DNA from: Streptomyces canus
GTDB taxonomy: Bacteria > Actinomycetota > Actinomycetes > Streptomycetales > Streptomycetaceae
Reading direction: 5' to 3'
Assembly: GCF_001514145.1 (NCBI RefSeq)
Contig: NZ_KQ948663.1
Coordinates: forward strand, 62,001 to 126,000
DNA: 64,000 bases
The notes under the pieces are model-generated. The model worked only from the letters and a program-made list of their open reading frames with translations, searched no databases and was not told the origin of the DNA. Below, in pieces: positions 17,029 to 27,548 of this stretch. The number at the start of each line of letters is the position of its first letter. Positions within the stretch are counted from its first letter, which is position 1. The position numbers were made by a program, and so were the translations under genes.

Positions 17029-18426
17029 CTAGATGACCAGCGAGAGCAGCAGGACCAGACCGCCCGCGAACACCGAGATGATCGTCTCCATGATCGACCA
17101 GGTCTTGATGGTCTGGCCGACGTCCAGGCCGAAGTACTCCTTGACCAGCCAGAACCCGGCGTCGTTGACGTGGCTGAAGAAGAGGGAGCCGGCGCCGATG
17201 GCGAGGACGAGCAGGGCCGTGTGGGTCGTCGACATGTTCTCGGCGAGCGGGGCGACCAGCCCTGCCGCGGAGACCGTGGCCACTGTCGCGGAGCCGGTCG
17301 CGAGACGGATCGCGACCGCGATCAGCCAGGCGAGGAGCAGGGCCGGTATGGACCAGTCCTCGGATATCTCCAGGATCATCTGACCCACCCCGGAGTCGAT
17401 CAGGGTCTGTTTGAAGCCGCCGCCCGCTCCGACGATCAGCAGGATGCCGGCGATGGGCGCGAGGCCCTTCTCGATGAGCGGGGTGAGGCGCTCCTTGCCG
17501 AAGCCGGCGGGGCGCAGCAGCGTGAAGATGCCCACGAGCACCGAGGCCAGCAGGGCGATCAGCGGGGAGCCGACGACGTCGAAGACGCGCTGCCCGGTGT
17601 TGTCGGGATCGTCGATCACGATGTCGACCAGCGCCTTGGAGAGCATCAGGACGACCGGAAGGAGGATCGTGGCGAGGGTGGCCCCGAAGCCCGGGCGCTT
17701 CTCCAGGTCCTCCGAGGCACGCTGGGGGATCATCCGGTCCGGCGCCGGGACGTCCACCCAGCGGGCCGCGACCTTCGAGAACAGCGGGCCGGCGACGATC
17801 ACCGTCGGTATGGCCACCAGCACGCCGAGCGCGAGCGTCACACCGAGGTTGGCCTGCACCGCGTCGATCGCGACCAGGGGGCCGGGGTGCGGCGGGACCA
17901 GGCCGTGCATCACGGAGAGACCGGCGAGGGCCGGGATGCCGATGCGCATCAGGGAGTAGTTGCCGCGCTTGGCGACCATCAGCACGACCGGGATCAGCAG
18001 CACGACGCCGACCTCGAAGAACAGCGGCAGACCGATGACGGAGGCGATCAGAACCATCGCCCACGGCATCGAACGGCCGCCCGCCTTCGCGAGGATCGTG
18101 TCGACGATCTGGTCGGCGCCGCCCGAGTCGGCGAGCATCTTGCCGAGGATCGCACCGAGGGCGATCAGCACGCCGACACCGGCGACGGTGGTGCCGAGGC
18201 CGGTGGTGAAGCTGGTGATGGCCTTGTCGAGCGGCGCTCCTGCGACCGCCCCGAGCACGAGCGTGCCCAGGGTCAGCGCCAGGAAGGCGTGGAGCCTGAA
18301 CTTGGTGATGAGCAGGACGATGACGGCGATGCCCGCCAGTACGGCGATGCCCAGCTGAGCGTGACCGGCCGAGGTGATCGGCTCCGGTGCGTCCGCTGCC
18401 AGCATCTCGACGCTGAGTCTGGTCAC
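17029..18426 (-). CDS. gntP: Gluconate:H+ symporter, GntP family
   Basis: A 465-residue hydrophobic transporter with about 12-14 helices. The family signature GLPLFFEVGVVLLIPV lies around residue 155, and HGLVPPHPGPL follows. It imports gluconate or related hexonates. It is the second gene of an operon behind gluconokinase (55 bp gap) and diverges, with gntK, from a GntR regulator at 19147. The start is GTG at 18426. Confidence 0.92.
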   Translation of the reverse strand: MTRLSVEMLAADAPEPITSAGHAQLGIAVLAGIAVIVLLITKFRLHAFLALTLGTLVLGAVAGAPLDKAITSFTTGLGTTVAGVGVLIALGAILGKMLADSGGADQIVDTILAKAGGRSMPWAMVLIASVIGLPLFFEVGVVLLIPVVLMVAKRGNYSLMRIGIPALAGLSVMHGLVPPHPGPLVAIDAVQANLGVTLALGVLVAIPTVIVAGPLFSKVAARWVDVPAPDRMIPQRASEDLEKRPGFGATLATILLPVVLMLSKALVDIVIDDPDNTGQRVFDVVGSPLIALLASVLVGIFTLLRPAGFGKERLTPLIEKGLAPIAGILLIVGAGGGFKQTLIDSGVGQMILEISEDWSIPALLLAWLIAVAIRLATGSATVATVSAAGLVAPLAENMSTTHTALLVLAIGAGSLFFSHVNDAGFWLVKEYFGLDVGQTIKTWSIMETIISVFAGGLVLLLSLVI

Positions 18427-18481
18427 GGGGGTCCCTTGCAGGTACGGGGATGTTCTTCGGAAAGGGGGATGAAAAGGGGTG

Positions 18482-18988
18482 TTACGGGAGCTCGGCGAGC
18501 GCCTTCACGGCCCGCCCGGTGATCTCCTCCGGGCTGCCGGAGACGTCCACCACGACCCCGGCCTCGTCCTCCTGGAGGGGCTGGAGCGTGGCGAACTGCG
18601 AGTCCAGCAGTGCGGTGGGCATGAAGTGCCCCTGCCGGTGCGACATCCGGTCCTCGATGAGGGAGCGGTCGCCCGCCAGGTGCACGAAGACGACCCCGGG
18701 CGCCTCGGCCCGCAGCCGGTCGCGGTACGACCGCTTCAGCGCCGAGCAGCTGACCACCCCGCCGAGCTCCGCCCGCCCGTGCGCCCAGGAGCCGATGGCG
18801 TCCAGCCACGGCCGGCGGTCCTCGTCGGTGAGCGGAGTCCCGGCCGACATCTTGGCGATGTTGGCCGGCGGGTGGAAGTCGTCGCCCTCGGCGTACGGAA
18901 CGCCGAGCCGGGCCGCGAGCAGGGGACCGATGGTGGTCTTCCCGGTGCCCGCGACGCCCATGACCACGACGACCTTCGGGGTACTCAT
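18482..18988 (-). CDS. gntK: Gluconokinase (GntK)
   Basis: A 168-residue P-loop kinase, the normal length for gluconokinase. The Walker A motif GVAGTGKTT is at residues 11-19, and the gluconate-specific EGDDFHPPANIAKMSAG stretch follows with QGHFMP later. It converts gluconate to 6-phosphogluconate. It is in the same operon as gntP; the frame's ATG at 18988 begins MSTPKVVVVMG. The 158-bp gap to the divergent GntR gene contains a 9-bp direct repeat and is likely where the repressor acts. Confidence 0.92.
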   Translation of the reverse strand: MSTPKVVVVMGVAGTGKTTIGPLLAARLGVPYAEGDDFHPPANIAKMSAGTPLTDEDRRPWLDAIGSWAHGRAELGGVVSCSALKRSYRDRLRAEAPGVVFVHLAGDRSLIEDRMSHRQGHFMPTALLDSQFATLQPLQEDEAGVVVDVSGSPEEITGRAVKALAELP

Positions 18989-19025
18989 CGCTGCCTCACT
19001 GTCTGCGTGTCGTCCTCGGCATCTG

Positions 19026-19044
19026 ATGCCGACTCATGCCGACT
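19026..19044. repeat. Direct repeat upstream of gntK
   Basis: atgccgact occurs at 19026-19034 and 19036-19044, spaced by exactly 10 bp, in the divergent gntK/gntR region. It may be part of a regulator site, but this is not proven. Confidence 0.4.
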
Positions 19045-19134
19045 GATGCACACGCAACTGAAACCGATTAGGTACGACGAATTCAAGAGGCTGTGATGAA
19101 TAAGTCTGACTTTTTCTTGGTGTGACACGCCCCG

Positions 19135-19147
19135 TACTCTGAGTGCA
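19135..19147 (+). promoter_or_regulatory. Likely leaderless promoter for the GntR-family regulator
   Basis: A TACTCT -10 hexamer (19135-19140) lies 6 nt before the ATG at 19147 and no Shine-Dalgarno sequence is present. Transcription would start at or next to the A of the ATG, giving a leaderless mRNA, which is common in Streptomyces. No clear -35 element was identified. Confidence 0.45.
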
Positions 19148-19848
19148 TGAGCACATCGGGCCGGGGGCTGCACGGCCGCGTACTGGAAACCCTCGGCCCC
19201 GCCATCACAGCGGGCGACTACCCGCCCGGCAGCGTCCTGCGCACGGACGAACTGGCCCAACGCTTCGACGTCTCACGCTCGGTGATGCGCGAGGCGGTCC
19301 GGGTCCTGGAGTCGATGCACCTGGTCGAGTCCCGTCGTCGCGTGGGCGTGACGGTCCGCCCCAAGGCCGAGTGGAACGTCTACGACCCCCAGGTCATCCG
19401 CTGGCGGCTGGCCGGCTCCGACCGGCCGCACCAGCTGCGCTCACTGACCGTGCTGCGCTCGGCGATCGAGCCGGTGGCGGCGGGCCTCGCCGCGAAGCAC
19501 GCGACCCCCGAGCAGTGCGCCGAACTCACCGCGTGCGCGCTCGGCATGGTCGCCAACTCCAAGGGCCACCGCCTCGAGGGCTACCTCTTCCACGACATCG
19601 CCTTCCATCGCGTGATCCTCAACGCCTCCGGCAACGAGATGTTCGCCCGCCTCGGTGACGTGGTCGCCGAGGTCCTCACCGGCCGTACCCGCCACGAGGT
19701 CATGTTCGAGGACCCCGCCCCGGCGGCCGTCACCCTCCATGTCCGGCTCGCCGAGGCGATCCGCGAGGGCGACGCGACGCACGCGGAGGAACTGACCCGC
19801 GAGATCGCGGAGGGCGCCCTCCAGGAGCTGGACATACTCGCGCCGTAG
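19147..19848 (+). CDS. FadR/GntR-family regulator of gluconate genes
   Basis: A 233-residue regulator with an N-terminal winged helix (DELAQRFDVSRSVMREAVRVLES near residues 34-58) and a C-terminal FCD ligand domain (HDIAFHRVILNASGNEMF). FCD-type GntR regulators bind sugar acids and here the gene is divergent from gntK-gntP, so it is likely their gluconate-responsive repressor. It ends 1 bp before the stop of the convergent YchJ-family gene. Confidence 0.88.
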   Translation: MSTSGRGLHGRVLETLGPAITAGDYPPGSVLRTDELAQRFDVSRSVMREAVRVLESMHLVESRRRVGVTVRPKAEWNVYDPQVIRWRLAGSDRPHQLRSLTVLRSAIEPVAAGLAAKHATPEQCAELTACALGMVANSKGHRLEGYLFHDIAFHRVILNASGNEMFARLGDVVAEVLTGRTRHEVMFEDPAPAAVTLHVRLAEAIREGDATHAEELTREIAEGALQELDILAP

Positions 19849-19849
19849 G

Positions 19850-20272
19850 TCAGTCGAGGAACTCCCCGTCGACGTACACCCAGGCTCCGTCGACGCGCTC
19901 GAAACGGCTGCGCTCGTGCAGGGAGCCGCCCTTGAAGGACGCGCGGAACGTCACCGTGCCCATGCCGTGGAACGCCGAGCCGTCGGTCGTGCCGAGGATC
20001 TCCAGGCCGGTCCAGCGCATACCGGGGTCGAGATCGACGCCCGGCGGCCGGGTCCGCGGGTGCCATGTGCGCAAGAGATACGCCTCGTCGCGCTTCACGA
20101 AGGCGCTGTAGCGCGAACGCATCAGCGCCTCCGGGGTTGGCGCGGCGGCCGCACCCCGGTGGAATCGGCCACAGCAGGCCTCGTACGTCTCCTCAAGACC
20201 GCAAGGGCAGGAGGGCTGGTGGGCGGGGCCGGAGGTGGTAGGAGGCCGGAGATGCGAGGTACGTCGGGGCAT
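19850..20272 (-). CDS. YchJ-family (UPF0225) protein with SEC-C zinc motif
   Basis: A 140-residue protein. CPCGLEETYEACCG near residue 22-35 is the zinc-binding SEC-C type motif at the N-terminus, and the RSRYSAFVKRDEAYLLRTWH segment followed by a small C-terminal domain is the UPF0225/YchJ signature. Its function is unknown. The start at 20272 (MPRRTSH) is used; an earlier ATG at 20281 is also possible. The gene ends next to, and converges with, the GntR gene. Confidence 0.8.
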   Translation of the reverse strand: MPRRTSHLRPPTTSGPAHQPSCPCGLEETYEACCGRFHRGAAAAPTPEALMRSRYSAFVKRDEAYLLRTWHPRTRPPGVDLDPGMRWTGLEILGTTDGSAFHGMGTVTFRASFKGGSLHERSRFERVDGAWVYVDGEFLD

Positions 20273-20638
20273 GACCACCATTCTGCTAGAACATCGCCTG
20301 TGCAAGATCTGTGAAGCGCCTGTTGTGACACGCGCACATCGTGTGCGAGTCGCGCGCGGCGCCCTCCACCGAACCTCCCTCAGGGCTGGCGTGAACCCGC
20401 CTTGCAGGGTCAACTCCCGACCCTCCACGGTGGGTTGAGCACTTGAGCATCAGGAGTCACAAGCGTGCGTGCTTGACCCGGACGGCCGTCCGTCCGGGTG
20501 CTGACGGGGGAAAACTGATGCGGTTCCGTGGACCGACGCGCCTTCGCGCGCCGGAGACCGCCGCGTGCCGCGCCGAACCCTCCCTCTTCCGTCTCTTGGT
20601 GCCCGTCGATCGGTGCCCGAAAAGGGATTGGAGGGGGA
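20273..20638. other. 366-bp region upstream of the CIS operon, promoter region
   Basis: No gene is seen between the YchJ-family start and the sheath gene. The only structured element is the 10-bp inverted repeat at 20476-20499. The region is the expected place for the CIS operon promoter. A cttgacc (-35-like) lies at the start of the inverted repeat, but no good -10 hexamer follows at normal spacing. Confidence 0.4.
20476..20499. repeat. Inverted repeat upstream of the CIS sheath gene
   Basis: acccggacgg-ccgt-ccgtccgggt forms a perfect 10-bp palindrome with a 4-nt loop, 140 bp upstream of the sheath start. It could be an operator or a transcribed hairpin. Confidence 0.5.
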
Positions 20639-22504
20639 ATGCCGACGAATGCAATGAGCGCCGCCAGGCCGACGTATCCCGGCGTCCAAGTCGAAGAGCT
20701 TCCCAGCAGCACCCGCACCATCTCCGCCGTGACCACGTCGGTGACCGCCTTCGTGGGACACACCCGGCGCGGTCCGCTCAACGAGCCTGTACGAGTCACC
20801 GGGTTCTCCGAGTTCGAGCGCCGCTTCGGGGGCTTGAGCTCGCAGAGCGCCCTCGCCTACGCGGTCCACCAGTTCTTCGGCAACGGCGGCTCCGTCGCCG
20901 TCATCGTCCGGGTCGCCAAGTCCGGCAGCGGCAAGGCCGCCCGCGTGGCCCTCGAGTCCACCGAGGGCCACAGCGAGAGCCGCGTCCTCGAAGTCCACGC
21001 CAAGGAACCCGGCGGGTGGGGCAACGGCCTGCGCGTCGCCGTGGACTACGACACCCCCCGCCCCGACGAGACCTTCAACCTGCGGGTCTACGACGCCAAG
21101 GGCGACGCCCGCGAGAGCTTCACCGGTCTGTCCATGGACGAGACGGGTGGCCGGTACGCGCCGACCGTGATCAACGCCGGCTCGCGGCTGATCCGCGTCG
21201 AGGCCGTCGGCGAGGGCCGCCCCGACCCTTCGGGCACCGTCTCCAAGCCCTTCGGGCACGAACTGCCGGACCTGGCCGTCGACCTGACGGTGAAAATTGG
21301 TGACGTCGAGCGGGAGTTCACACTCCACGACCCGGACTGCGACGGCGAAGCCCCTTCGTCCGTGGCCGAGTTGGCGCTCCTGCTGGAGCGCAAGCTGCGG
21401 GCACTGCCAGACGCGCCCGGCAAGCACGCCTTCGCGGGTGTCGAAGTCATCGCCTTCGGGCGGCGGTTGCAGGTCGTCGCCGGGTCCACCGACCCCGACG
21501 ACGTGGTCCGCTTCCTCGGCGAGTGCGCCAACGACCTGGGCCTGGAGGCCTCCGTCAACTCGCCGGTCTTCCCGCTGGAAGGCGGCGAGGACGGCGAGGC
21601 GCCGGGCCCGCGCGATCTCATCGGCTCCGAGACAGACAAGACCGGCATCCAGGCCCTGCGCGGGGTGGCCGACGTCAACCTGCTGGCCCTGCCGGAGCTC
21701 GCGGCCTACGAGAACACCGAGGACGTCCTCACCGTCGTCTCGGCGGCCCAGCGGCTCGCCGAGGAGCGGCGGTTCTTCCTGCTGGTCGACGCGCCCAGCA
21801 CCTGGGTGAGCGTCGACACCGCGCGGGCCGGGCTCGCCGCCTTCGACGCCGTCCGCGGCAACCACGCCGGCCTGTACTTCCCGCACCTCCAGCTCACCGA
21901 CCCGCTCACCGGGCGGCTGCGGTCCTTCCCGCCCTCCGGCGCGGTCGCGGGCGTCATCGCGCGCACCGACTCCGAGCGCGGCGTGTGGAAGGCGCCGGCC
22001 GGCACGGAGGCGCAGCTCGTCGGAGTGCGCTCGCTCGCCGTCGACCTGACGGACCGTGAGACCGGGCTACTCAACCCGCTCGGCGTCAACTGCCTGCGCA
22101 CCTTCCCCGTCACCGGCCCGCTGGTGTGGGGCGCGCGCACCCTGGAGGGATCCGACGCCCTCGACAGCGCGTGGAAGTACGTACCGGTCAGGCGGCTCGC
22201 GCTGCATGTCGAGGAGAGCCTCCAACGCGGCCTCCAGTGGGTCGTGTTCGAGCCCAACGACGAGAGCCTGTGGCAGCAGATCCGGCTGTCCGCCTCCTCG
22301 TACCTGCACACCCTCTTCCGCCAGGGCGCCTTCAAGGGCAGCACCCCGCGCGAGGCGTACTTCGTCAAGTGCGACAGCGAGACCACCACCGCCGAGGACG
22401 TCGAGAACGGCGTCGTCAACGTCCTGGTGGGCATCGCGCCGGTCAGGCCGGCCGAGTTCGTCGTCGTCAAGATCCAGCAGACGTCGGGGCAGTTCGCGCT
22501 CTAG
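20639..22504 (+). CDS. CIS contractile tail sheath protein
   Basis: A 621-residue protein starting PTYPGVQVEELPSSTRTISAVTTSVTAFVG, the classic sheath N-terminus. The C-terminal domain (NCLRTFPVTGPLVWGARTL, VPVRRLALHVEESLQRG, YFVKCDSET) is also the sheath signature. The sheath polymer surrounds the inner tube and contracts to drive it forward. The variable middle domain (about residues 80-330) would be surface exposed. Only one sheath gene is present, whereas Pvc/Afp clusters encode three. The ATG at 20639 follows GAGGGGGA; the open frame continues upstream without coding signature. Confidence 0.93.
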   Translation: MPTNAMSAARPTYPGVQVEELPSSTRTISAVTTSVTAFVGHTRRGPLNEPVRVTGFSEFERRFGGLSSQSALAYAVHQFFGNGGSVAVIVRVAKSGSGKAARVALESTEGHSESRVLEVHAKEPGGWGNGLRVAVDYDTPRPDETFNLRVYDAKGDARESFTGLSMDETGGRYAPTVINAGSRLIRVEAVGEGRPDPSGTVSKPFGHELPDLAVDLTVKIGDVEREFTLHDPDCDGEAPSSVAELALLLERKLRALPDAPGKHAFAGVEVIAFGRRLQVVAGSTDPDDVVRFLGECANDLGLEASVNSPVFPLEGGEDGEAPGPRDLIGSETDKTGIQALRGVADVNLLALPELAAYENTEDVLTVVSAAQRLAEERRFFLLVDAPSTWVSVDTARAGLAAFDAVRGNHAGLYFPHLQLTDPLTGRLRSFPPSGAVAGVIARTDSERGVWKAPAGTEAQLVGVRSLAVDLTDRETGLLNPLGVNCLRTFPVTGPLVWGARTLEGSDALDSAWKYVPVRRLALHVEESLQRGLQWVVFEPNDESLWQQIRLSASSYLHTLFRQGAFKGSTPREAYFVKCDSETTTAEDVENGVVNVLVGIAPVRPAEFVVVKIQQTSGQFAL

Positions 22505-22538
22505 CGGCCCTTGAATCATGGAGAGCTGAAGGAATCCG

Positions 22539-23063
22539 ATGGCTGAGTTCACGGTCAACGCGCATCGATTCGACCCCTACAAGAACTTCAAGTTCCTTGT
22601 GCTGTGGGACGGTCGGACGGTCGCCGGCATCAGCAAGATCAGTCCGCTGAAGCGGACCACCGAGGTCGTCAAGCACCGGCACGGCGGCGACCCCTCCTCC
22701 CCGCGCAAGTCGCCGGGCCGCTCCGAGTTCGAGGGCATCACCCTGGAGCGCGGGGTCACCCACGACCCCGAGTTCGACCGCTGGGCCAACAAGGTCTGGC
22801 AGGTCGGCGCAGGTCTCGGCTCGGAGGTCTCCCTCGCCGACTTCCGCAAGGACATCGTCGTCCAGGTCCTCAACGAGGCCGGACAGGTCGCCGTCTCGCA
22901 CAAGCTCTACCGGACCTGGCCCAGCGAGTACCAGGTCCTCGGCGAGCTGGACGCCAACGCCAACGCGGTGGCCATCCAGTCGCTGAAGCTCGAGTGCGAG
23001 GGCTGGGAGCGGGACTACGAGGTACCTGAGCCGGAGGAGCCCTCGTTCCTCAACCCGGCGTGA
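22539..23063 (+). CDS. CIS inner tube protein (gp19-like)
   Basis: A 174-residue protein of the phage tail region/tube family (YKNFKFLVLWDGRTVAGISKIS then ITLERGVTHDPEF; typical of T4 gp19-like tube subunits). It forms the hexameric inner tube pushed out on contraction. It follows the sheath gene by 34 bp, as usual in CIS loci, with AAGGA before the ATG. Only one tube gene is present. Confidence 0.92.
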   Translation: MAEFTVNAHRFDPYKNFKFLVLWDGRTVAGISKISPLKRTTEVVKHRHGGDPSSPRKSPGRSEFEGITLERGVTHDPEFDRWANKVWQVGAGLGSEVSLADFRKDIVVQVLNEAGQVAVSHKLYRTWPSEYQVLGELDANANAVAIQSLKLECEGWERDYEVPEPEEPSFLNPA

Positions 23064-23095
23064 ACTGACGGAAGGTGCTGGAATCGGGGGCGGAG

Positions 23096-24001
23096 ATGGC
23101 GATCACCGGGGCGGCCGAGCTGCTGGCCGCCTGGGAGGCGGGGCTCGGCGAGCCGGCGACCGGGCGGGCACTGCTGCTGCACCGCACGGCACGGCCGGAC
23201 GTGGCGGCGGGGCGGCTGCCGGTCCTGCCGGTGGGCGAGCGCGAGGCGGACCTGTTCGCGCTGCGCCGGGCACTGTTCGGCGAGCGGATGCAGGTACGGC
23301 TGGAGTGCGCCGCGTGCGGGGCGGACATGGAGTTCGACCTGGACGCGGGGGAGCTGGCGCGGTCACTGGGCGGGCGGACGGGCGGGGCATTCGGGTCCTC
23401 GGCCGGCGGCGACGGCATGGCCGCCGGGTCCGGTGATGTCGCGGACGGGATCGCCGCCTCCGTGGCCGCGGTCGACAGCGCCGCGGAGAGCGACGGGTTC
23501 GCGGGCGGACCTGATGGTTCCGCCCCCGGCGCCGGTGACTCCTCGGCGGCCGGCCCCGGTTCCGTCGTCCGGGTCCGGCAGGACGGCTGGGACGTCGAGT
23601 TCAGGCTGCCCGGAGTCGGTGACCTCGCGGCGGCGGCCCGCTCCGGTGACCCGCGTGCGGCGCTGCTCGCCCGGTGTCTGGTCTCGGCGGTGCGCGACGG
23701 GGCCGCCGTGTCCGGAGCCGACCTGCCCGCCGCCGTCCAGCACAGGATCGCCGAGGCGGTCGAGGCGGCCGACCCGGGCGCCGATCTGACGCTCAACGTG
23801 GCCTGCCCGGAGTGCGGGCAGGCCACCCGGGCCGAACTCGACATCGCCTCCTACCTGTGGACCGAACTGGACTCCTGGGCCCGGGACGTACTGCTCGACG
23901 TCCATCTGCTCGCCACCGCCTACGGCTGGAGCGAGCCGGAGATCCTGGCGCTCAGCCCCACGCGGCGCCGCTACTACCTGGAGCTGTGCGCGGATGTCTG
24001 A
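23096..24001 (+). CDS. T4-type baseplate hub assembly protein with split zinc ribbon
   Basis: A 301-residue protein. CAACG near residue 71 and CPECG near residue 237 are two CxxC pairs that could together form a zinc ribbon. The C-terminal part (YLWTELDSWARDVLLDVHLLATAYGWSEPEILALSPTRRRYYLEL) is the signature of phage T4 baseplate hub assembly proteins (gp26-like). Between them lies a Gly/Ala/Ser-rich insert of about 65 residues. It probably helps assemble the hub and is a cluster-typical gene. I use the ATG at 23096 with GGGGGCGGAG in front; GTG at 23075 lacks spacing for its SD. Confidence 0.8.
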   Translation: MAITGAAELLAAWEAGLGEPATGRALLLHRTARPDVAAGRLPVLPVGEREADLFALRRALFGERMQVRLECAACGADMEFDLDAGELARSLGGRTGGAFGSSAGGDGMAAGSGDVADGIAASVAAVDSAAESDGFAGGPDGSAPGAGDSSAAGPGSVVRVRQDGWDVEFRLPGVGDLAAAARSGDPRAALLARCLVSAVRDGAAVSGADLPAAVQHRIAEAVEAADPGADLTLNVACPECGQATRAELDIASYLWTELDSWARDVLLDVHLLATAYGWSEPEILALSPTRRRYYLELCADV

Positions 24002-24710
24002 CTCCCCGGCCCACGAGGGGCCCGACTTTCTCGACCGGCTGATCGCCCGGCACACGGCACCCGGACCGGCGGCGATGCGCGTACGGCCACGGCTGCCCGG
24101 ACCCTTCGAGCGGATCGAGGCGGTCCGGGCCGCCACGGCGGCCCCCGACGAGGACACACTGCTGTGGCCCTCGGCCACGCCTTCGGCCTCACCGCCGGCA
24201 CAGGCGCCCCGTCCGGCCATCGCGCCGACGCGCACGCACACCGAACGGGAGCGGACCGTCGTACGGGAGACACGGGCGCCGGAGCAGCCGACCCCGCGTC
24301 CGTCGGAGGCGGCGGCCCGCACCGAGCCGCCGCTGCTGCGGCCCGCCGTCCCCGTGGCGCCGCAGCCGCTGCCGGACGCCGTGCGGCGCGCGCCGGGCCG
24401 TGGACGGGCGGAGCCGTTGCGGACCACGGCGACCGGGACCGTTCGCCCGGGCATGGACACCGCCCCGGCCGTCGTGGCCGTGGCGCCGCGGCCCGGTACC
24501 GCCGACACGACGGCGGCCCGGGACTCCGTACGGCAGGCCGCGGCACGGCGTCCGGGCCGGGCCGCCGAGCAGGTCGTCCAGGTGCAGATCGGACGCCTGG
24601 AGGTGACCGCGGCCCCCGGAGTACCGGAGAAGGGCCCACGCCGGGGCGCCGCGCAGCGCCCCGGAGCGACCGTGAGCCTGGCCGACTACCTGGCACGGGG
24701 GCGCGAGTGA
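23994..24710 (+). CDS. CIS-associated Pro/Arg-rich protein
   Basis: A 238-residue protein, overlapping the previous gene by 8 bp. Most of it is a low-complexity Pro/Ala/Arg-rich, probably disordered linker. Short ends are conserved-looking: an N-terminal PDFLDRLIARHT helix and a C-terminal VVQVQIGRLEVTAAPG followed by VSLADYLARGRE. A helix plus a terminal peptide joined by a flexible linker suggests an adaptor between two cluster components. I do not recognise a family of known function. It is encoded between the hub assembly gene and DUF4255, as is usual for small CIS-cluster proteins. Confidence 0.6.
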   Translation: MSDSPAHEGPDFLDRLIARHTAPGPAAMRVRPRLPGPFERIEAVRAATAAPDEDTLLWPSATPSASPPAQAPRPAIAPTRTHTERERTVVRETRAPEQPTPRPSEAAARTEPPLLRPAVPVAPQPLPDAVRRAPGRGRAEPLRTTATGTVRPGMDTAPAVVAVAPRPGTADTTAARDSVRQAAARRPGRAAEQVVQVQIGRLEVTAAPGVPEKGPRRGAAQRPGATVSLADYLARGRE

Positions 24711-24743
24711 GCGGTACGACGAGAGAACCGAGGAACTGACGTC

Positions 24744-25577
24744 ATGAGCAACGCACTGGCCATCGCCCATGTCACCCAGGCCCTCGCCCTGTTGATCGAG
24801 AACAACGTCGGGCCGGAGTTCGGCGAGGCCGTCAAGGTCGAGCCGCGCAAGCCGCCGGCCGATCCGCAGCTGGAGCAGCCGACGGTCTCGGTGTTCCTCT
24901 ACCAGGTCACGCCCAACACCTCGCAGCGCAACAACGATCTGCCGACCCGCGCGGCCGACGGCACGCTGGTCAAACGGCCCGCTGCGGCGCTCGATCTGCA
25001 CTACCTGATCAGCGCGTACGGCGACGAGAGGGAACTGGTCGGGCAGCGGCTGATCGGCTCCGTGGTGCGCACGCTCCACGAGATCCCGATCCTGCCGAAG
25101 GACGTCGTCGAACAGGCCGGTGAGCGGCCGTACCTGGCGGGCAGCGACCTCGTCGAGGCGGCGCAGCGGGTGCGGTTCACGCCGACGGTGATGGACGTCG
25201 ACGAGACGTCGAAGCTGTGGGGGATGCTCTACCAGACGCCCTACGCGCTGTCCGTGGTCTACCAGGCGGCGCTCGTCCTCATCGACGGCCGGGAGAGCCC
25301 GGTGCCGGGCAGGCCGGTGGAGCGGCGCGAAGTACGGGTGCTGCCATTCGGCGCGCCTGGTGCGCCGGTCCCGCCGGGAGCTGAGCCCAAGGATGACGCA
25401 GCGTCAAGTGAAGCCGCTTCCGCGGAAGTTGTGCACGAGAAGGCGGACCCGCCCGCCGCGACGCCGGCCAAGAAGGCGGCGAAGGCCCCGGCGAAGACGG
25501 TCGCGAAAACCCCGGCCAAGACCCCGGCGCGTCCGCGCAAGGCAGCGCCCCGGGCCGCCAAGCCCGCGCAGGAGTGA
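24744..25577 (+). CDS. DUF4255 (Pvc16-like) protein, likely tail terminator/cap
   Basis: A 277-residue protein. The N-terminal 190 residues are the DUF4255 domain (NALAIAHVTQALALLIENNV, VSVFLYQVTPNTSQRNNDLP, LDLHYLISAYGDE), which in Pvc/Afp particles caps the tube/sheath end. The last about 45 residues are an Ala/Lys/Pro tract of AKKAAK/TPAK type, likely disordered and strongly basic. GAGGA precedes the ATG. It is followed 7 bp later by the AAA+ ATPase. Confidence 0.85.
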   Translation: MSNALAIAHVTQALALLIENNVGPEFGEAVKVEPRKPPADPQLEQPTVSVFLYQVTPNTSQRNNDLPTRAADGTLVKRPAAALDLHYLISAYGDERELVGQRLIGSVVRTLHEIPILPKDVVEQAGERPYLAGSDLVEAAQRVRFTPTVMDVDETSKLWGMLYQTPYALSVVYQAALVLIDGRESPVPGRPVERREVRVLPFGAPGAPVPPGAEPKDDAASSEAASAEVVHEKADPPAATPAKKAAKAPAKTVAKTPAKTPARPRKAAPRAAKPAQE

Positions 25578-25583
25578 CACGGC

Positions 25584-27538
<1,955 letters not shown>

Positions 27539-27548
<10 letters not shown>

